Positions 61,101 to 64,000 of a DNA stretch of 64,000 nt are shown one piece after another (positions within the stretch are counted from its first letter, which is position 1; each line of letters opens with the position of its first letter). The notes under the pieces are model-generated. The model saw only the letters and a list, made by a program, of their open reading frames with translations. It did not search any database and was not told the origin of the DNA. Source of the DNA: Arenicola marina. Its lineage: Eukaryota; Annelida; Polychaeta; Arenicolidae. The position numbers and the translations under genes were made by a program. The stretch spans positions 4,464,001 to 4,528,000 of the forward strand of contig OZ025249.1 of assembly GCA_964019135.1 (NCBI GenBank), written 5' to 3'.

Positions 61101-63192
61101 TCGGACAGAATAGGTATTTTGTAGCGAGTTAAATATATAAAACAATGTCTTATTACTGTCTTATTTTTTTTGTAAAGTAGCCAGTCGCGAGTACGAGGTT
61201 GGGTTATCTCGGACCTGGTGTCATACAGGACCACGGCCAAGAACAGTTAGATTGACATTACTGCAAACAGCCACAGATATGAAACCGTATTCCGTGTTAC
61301 AACAACAGACAGAACGTTTATATTGACCTCACATGCGTACAGACAGAAGAACAAATATATTGTGATAAAGATGGAAGAAAATACAAATATTGAAGAACAT
61401 TTCTAACTGACACTAGATATACCGGTAATTCTACATGTCTATAGGCTTCGGCGTAAGTACACAACTAATATAGGTCAAACCTCACAAACGTTTTACATTA
61501 CATGTTACCTTCATCCAAAAAGGAAGTATATAGTGATATTTGTCCTACACCCGGGTTTATACGTAAACGTATACTATAAACATATACACATGTTATTTAA
61601 AGAGGTTCAAATATGGGAATATTTGAAAATAAGGGAATCTGGTCCAAAACGAAATGAGTAAGACCAATAATATTCAGCTCATGTTCACCACAATGTAACA
61701 ATGAAACAATGAGTATCTTTTACTTTCCAATATAACTTTCAGGACGTGCAGTGGCACACAAGTACGGACGACCTGGGCTCCGTTCCTTGTTCTATCACCT
61801 TGGATGTTGCGTTCTGAAGCACGTGGGGCTCTCCACCCCCTAAGTTGAGGACAGATGTATCATGCCACACACGTCATAATTATGTACAGTATCAGCACAA
61901 AGGTCTCCCAGCAACGGGGAAGGAACTCCACCAGTCATCTGTCTAACCATGGCCTACGATATGGCAGGTCTCCATAGCAATAGCCACCCGTGACGGCATC
62001 CGGCAACCATTGCCTTCCATCACAGCTGTCTCGGTATCACTCTCATCGCAGACACGAACATTACAGTGAACAGAACTACAGGCTATAGCTATATACAACA
62101 TTTGCCGGGCTACATCAACAGAACAGATGCGAAGTTATTGGGGAGTTAACTTACCTTAACCTTTGCAGCACAAGATCGCAAAATTGTAAAGTTTTTACGG
62201 GCATAAAACCAAGTCTGGAGGTCAATTTATCAAAGTTGTCTTTAACTGCAGTTTCAGAGAGAGTCCGACGCAAGATATTTATCCTTTCCATACTGCGCGA
62301 CAAATACAGTTTCGTCGGATCGCGATGTTGACACTATGTGTTGCATCATGTAGCTAGTCCCTCCGTGTCAGGCTTATCCATGTCGCCCTCCACGACAAAA
62401 ATTAACCCTTATAGGGCATGGCTAAAATATCGATATACTTTCGTTGAACCACCCAAGAGACACCGTGTACCATGCGCGTCACAATACCCCCATAGCTCTG
62501 CAGGTGCAGTACGTACAACAACAAGTATTTATTATAGGGTAATTGGTGAATTTAGTGCGAATGAAAATTGTTTTTCCCAGGCATAAACGGGTTAACGATA
62601 TGATTGTGGCGTCAGAACGTGGAGGGGTCGCGTCATGAACTACGTCAGACGCGCCACCTGCGGCTCGCTGCACTACAGCGTGGCTAAACATGAGATTTGT
62701 GAACATCAATTGTCGCCATTCAATAAAGCCAATCAATACGGCAAAGGAATTCCGAACGACTGGTACCACCGCACACATCGCACAGCCACTGATACCATCG
62801 ATGTTCACAGCTGTTCCCCAGCAACAATAATGAACATCGCATCACACAGCGCGAGTTGCGTCTACGGCCGGCTTGGCTAGCAAATCAATTAACTTACAAA
62901 TCATAGAAAGCCAGCAGGACAACGCGCAGCCACCAACAATACAGACACGTGGTACCCAACAACAACCCCAACTGATGGTCTCAATGGGCAGAATAAAGTA
63001 ACGTTGCGTAAACAGCATTTCCGATACGACTACATGCATCGTTAATGATAACGTGAGGCACTGACCTTCGTAAGCTCTTTTCATCCGTTACACCAGCGGC
63101 GAAGGGCGTCACCTCTGTCTCCATGGCGTCTTGCAGCATCTGCTTGACGACTTCAGGCCCCAGGCCACCTTGCTCTTCATCCTGGGAGCCAC
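52112..63192 (-). CDS. TBC1D2B: TBC1D2/TBC1D2B-type Rab GTPase-activating protein, 3' part (10 exons)
   Basis: A predicted Rab-GAP acting in endosomal traffic. Exons A-J, 5' to 3': 63,192-63,066; 61,020-60,906; 60,574-60,429; 58,964-58,853; 58,555-58,424; 57,839-57,702; 54,156-53,980; 53,575-53,441; 52,615-52,538; 52,240-52,112. Phases agree throughout and give 428 residues plus a partial first codon. The TBC domain is complete: the arginine-finger motif IELDLLRTLP, the glutamine-finger GYCQGLNRLAA, EEEEAFWCLVAIVEYIMP, then FTFNWFMTIFVD and IWDVFLFEG. QYDQYGF before the domain and NPFPMK after it are typical of TBC1D2B. The expected PH domain and coiled coil would be encoded to the right of the window. 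The family has one invertebrate co-ortholog of the two vertebrate genes, so the symbol is approximate. The exon C donor (GTACGC) is weak. Confidence 0.9.
54295..57737. repeat. 41-bp minisatellite (about 84 units) copying the TBC1D2B exon F donor junction
   Basis: The minus-strand unit is CAGCCAGGGGCTTATTGACG, then CCCACGTGGACCAG, then GTCAGTG. It represents the last 34 nt of exon F (QGLVDAHVDQ) plus 7 nt of intron. Each unit recreates CAG before GTCAGT. The array occupies all but about 140 bp of the intron. Larger repeating blocks are visible: a 371-bp block starting with CTAACCTGGTTCACG recurs at 55,961 and 56,332, and a 5-unit block recurs near 56,986 and 57,191. The left end is enriched in longer units containing a doubled TGACCAGGTC. 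Confidence 0.97.
57702..57839 (-). CDS. TBC1D2B: TBC1D2B-like exon F, whose 3' end seeds the 41-bp array
   Basis: The acceptor TGTGTTCTAG precedes GGACTGAACCGGCTGGCGG. It encodes the second half of GYCQGLN and continues to AHVDQ, where GTCAGT begins in phase 0. The next exon resumes RVMKDLTSEKVPKL, as in human TBC1D2 proteins (VDQRV). Missing this donor leads into out-of-frame array sequence with a stop within about three units. Confidence 0.92.
59290..60420. repeat. 42-bp minisatellite (about 24 units) in the TBC1D2B-like intron after exon C
   Basis: The unit is GAGAGTGAAAGATCCTGTAG, then AAACAGAATAATGTTAATGAAT (variants GATACAG, CGTTAAAGAG). The left end (59,290-59,420) has a related unit of about 33-36 bp (GAATTTCTTAATGAATGAGA). 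Because 42 is divisible by three, frames stay open on both strands (230 and 209 codons). They are Ser/Arg or Leu-rich artefacts. On the minus strand the array begins 10 nt after the exon C donor. Each unit reads TTCATTAACATTATTCTG, then TATCTACAG before GATC, i.e. a branch-point-like and acceptor-like motif. Confidence 0.95.
61021..63065. other. TBC1D2B-like intron between exons A and B
   Basis: About 2 kb without a recognised exon, repeat array or element; AT-rich on the left and of mixed composition on the right. Confidence 0.5.
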
Positions 63193-64000
63193 CTACAGCG
63201 AGATTGTACAACACACGGTACCAGCATGTGGCATCGTCCAGTACCCATCGGTAGTACCCACATGGCACAACGCTGACGTCACTAAACACCCAACAGATTC
63301 TCCTCCGTTTCCATTGTTACGACATTCGGCGGGTTTCTTACCATGCAGGCAGTAAGCAAGCATCCACCCACATGCAGACAATTTTCCTAATCAAATGCAC
63401 GATTGGTTCTGTACATAGCTTGATTAGTGCAAAGAAAGCGCTAACCATTAAAGATCTGACACATTGTAAACCCCACAGCTCACTGAGGCTCACGGTGGCG
63501 GAGGCAATGCTACCTGCAGTACCCGTGCCTTCAACGCTCGGTTCGTCAGGCCAAACACCAAATAACATATCGCGTATATTCCGGGAGGAAACTTAGTGTT
63601 AAATGAACCAGCCGTCCTACCGACCAGCGAAGAAAGCAATAGGAGAGAGAGGCTACCGGTGAGGCTGGACTTCCCCCTTACACCATCGCGACCATGAAGA
63701 TCTCACCCGAGGAGCGGATCACACAAGGTCAGGGCTGAGCTAAGTCAGCCGTGCAGCCCTGCATCCCAGCGTCACTCACTCGCCGCCCTTACTGACGCCA
63801 TCTATGGCAAAGGAGACCAGTCCAAAAGAAAACCAATCCCAAAGCAACCAGACCATATCATGGACGCGACTTAGTGCAGAAAGCTGACCTCAGATCGCGG
63901 CCACCTGGGTTCACGAGACTGACCGAGTTTAGGGTGACGGTGAGGTGAGGGTAAGGTGAGGGTAAGTGGACCACCTGTCTCTTCGCGTGTCCTCTCAGTT
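63193..64000. other. Sequence upstream of exon A to the window edge
   Basis: Exon A starts in phase 1, so another coding exon must lie upstream, but I found no convincing one here. A minus-strand frame at 63,338-63,568 has no match I know and no donor of the right phase. GGTGAGGGTAA is repeated near 63,940-63,965. Confidence 0.4.

Noticed and set aside
63338..63568. Possible additional TBC1D2B upstream exon
   Set aside because: No donor of the required phase, and no similarity I can recognise to the region upstream of the QYDQYGF segment.
63661..63730. Donor-like GGGTGAGATC on the minus strand as the end of the exon preceding exon A
   Set aside because: In the phase needed to join exon A the upstream frame meets a stop within about 30 nt, leaving an implausibly small exon.

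Overview
This is animal nuclear DNA: three recognisable multi-exon genes with GT-AG introns, about 35% of the window in tandem repeats, a tRNA-derived SINE, a TTAA-flanked MITE and many G/C homopolymer runs. No bacterial or organelle genes were seen. The species cannot be fixed from sequence alone. A marine invertebrate deuterostome, most likely amphioxus (Branchiostoma), is my best guess. It rests on the style of the minisatellites: I recall, unverified, reports of amphioxus minisatellites that copy exon-intron boundaries.

Layout. 1-3,800 is a GC-rich array of roughly 73-99 bp units; its right end overlaps a candidate minus-strand exon of an unrecognised gene (3,756-3,817). 3,837-10,233 is mostly non-coding, with a 25-bp array, a 63-bp array and a SINE inserted into that array. 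ERMP1 (an ER-membrane M28-family metallopeptidase) runs on the minus strand from 38,807 to 10,350. I could assemble it as 14 phase-consistent exons giving 892 residues. Its huge introns are almost entirely two arrays: 76 bp x about 124 and 41 bp x about 84. Head-to-head with it lies ZRANB2 on the plus strand (42,662-47,758, 9 coding exons), an RNA-binding SR-like splicing factor. Converging on ZRANB2 is the 3' part of a TBC1D2/TBC1D2B-type Rab GTPase-activating protein on the minus strand (63,192 to 52,112, 10 exons; its 5' end lies off the window). It contains another 41-bp array (about 84 units) and a 42-bp array (about 24 units).

Main observation. The large arrays are not random intron filler. 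The ERMP1 exon 8, ERMP1 exon 11 and TBC1D2B exon F arrays are each a tandem amplification of one exon-intron boundary: the last 34-49 nt of the exon plus the first 4-28 nt of the intron. Every unit therefore carries a copy of the 5' splice site. The 1-3,800 array appears to have the same architecture. Only the donor nearest the exon leaves the protein intact. In addition, the last codons plus the stop codon of both ERMP1 (49-bp unit) and TBC1D2B (40-bp unit) are tandemly copied into the 3' UTR. The 42-bp array, 10 nt after a donor, repeats an acceptor-like motif. The window thus looks like a locus where short tandem duplications repeatedly nucleate at functional exon edges. The genes do not form a pathway, but ZRANB2 is known to bind AGGUAA, a motif present in nearly every unit of the ERMP1 exon 8 array.
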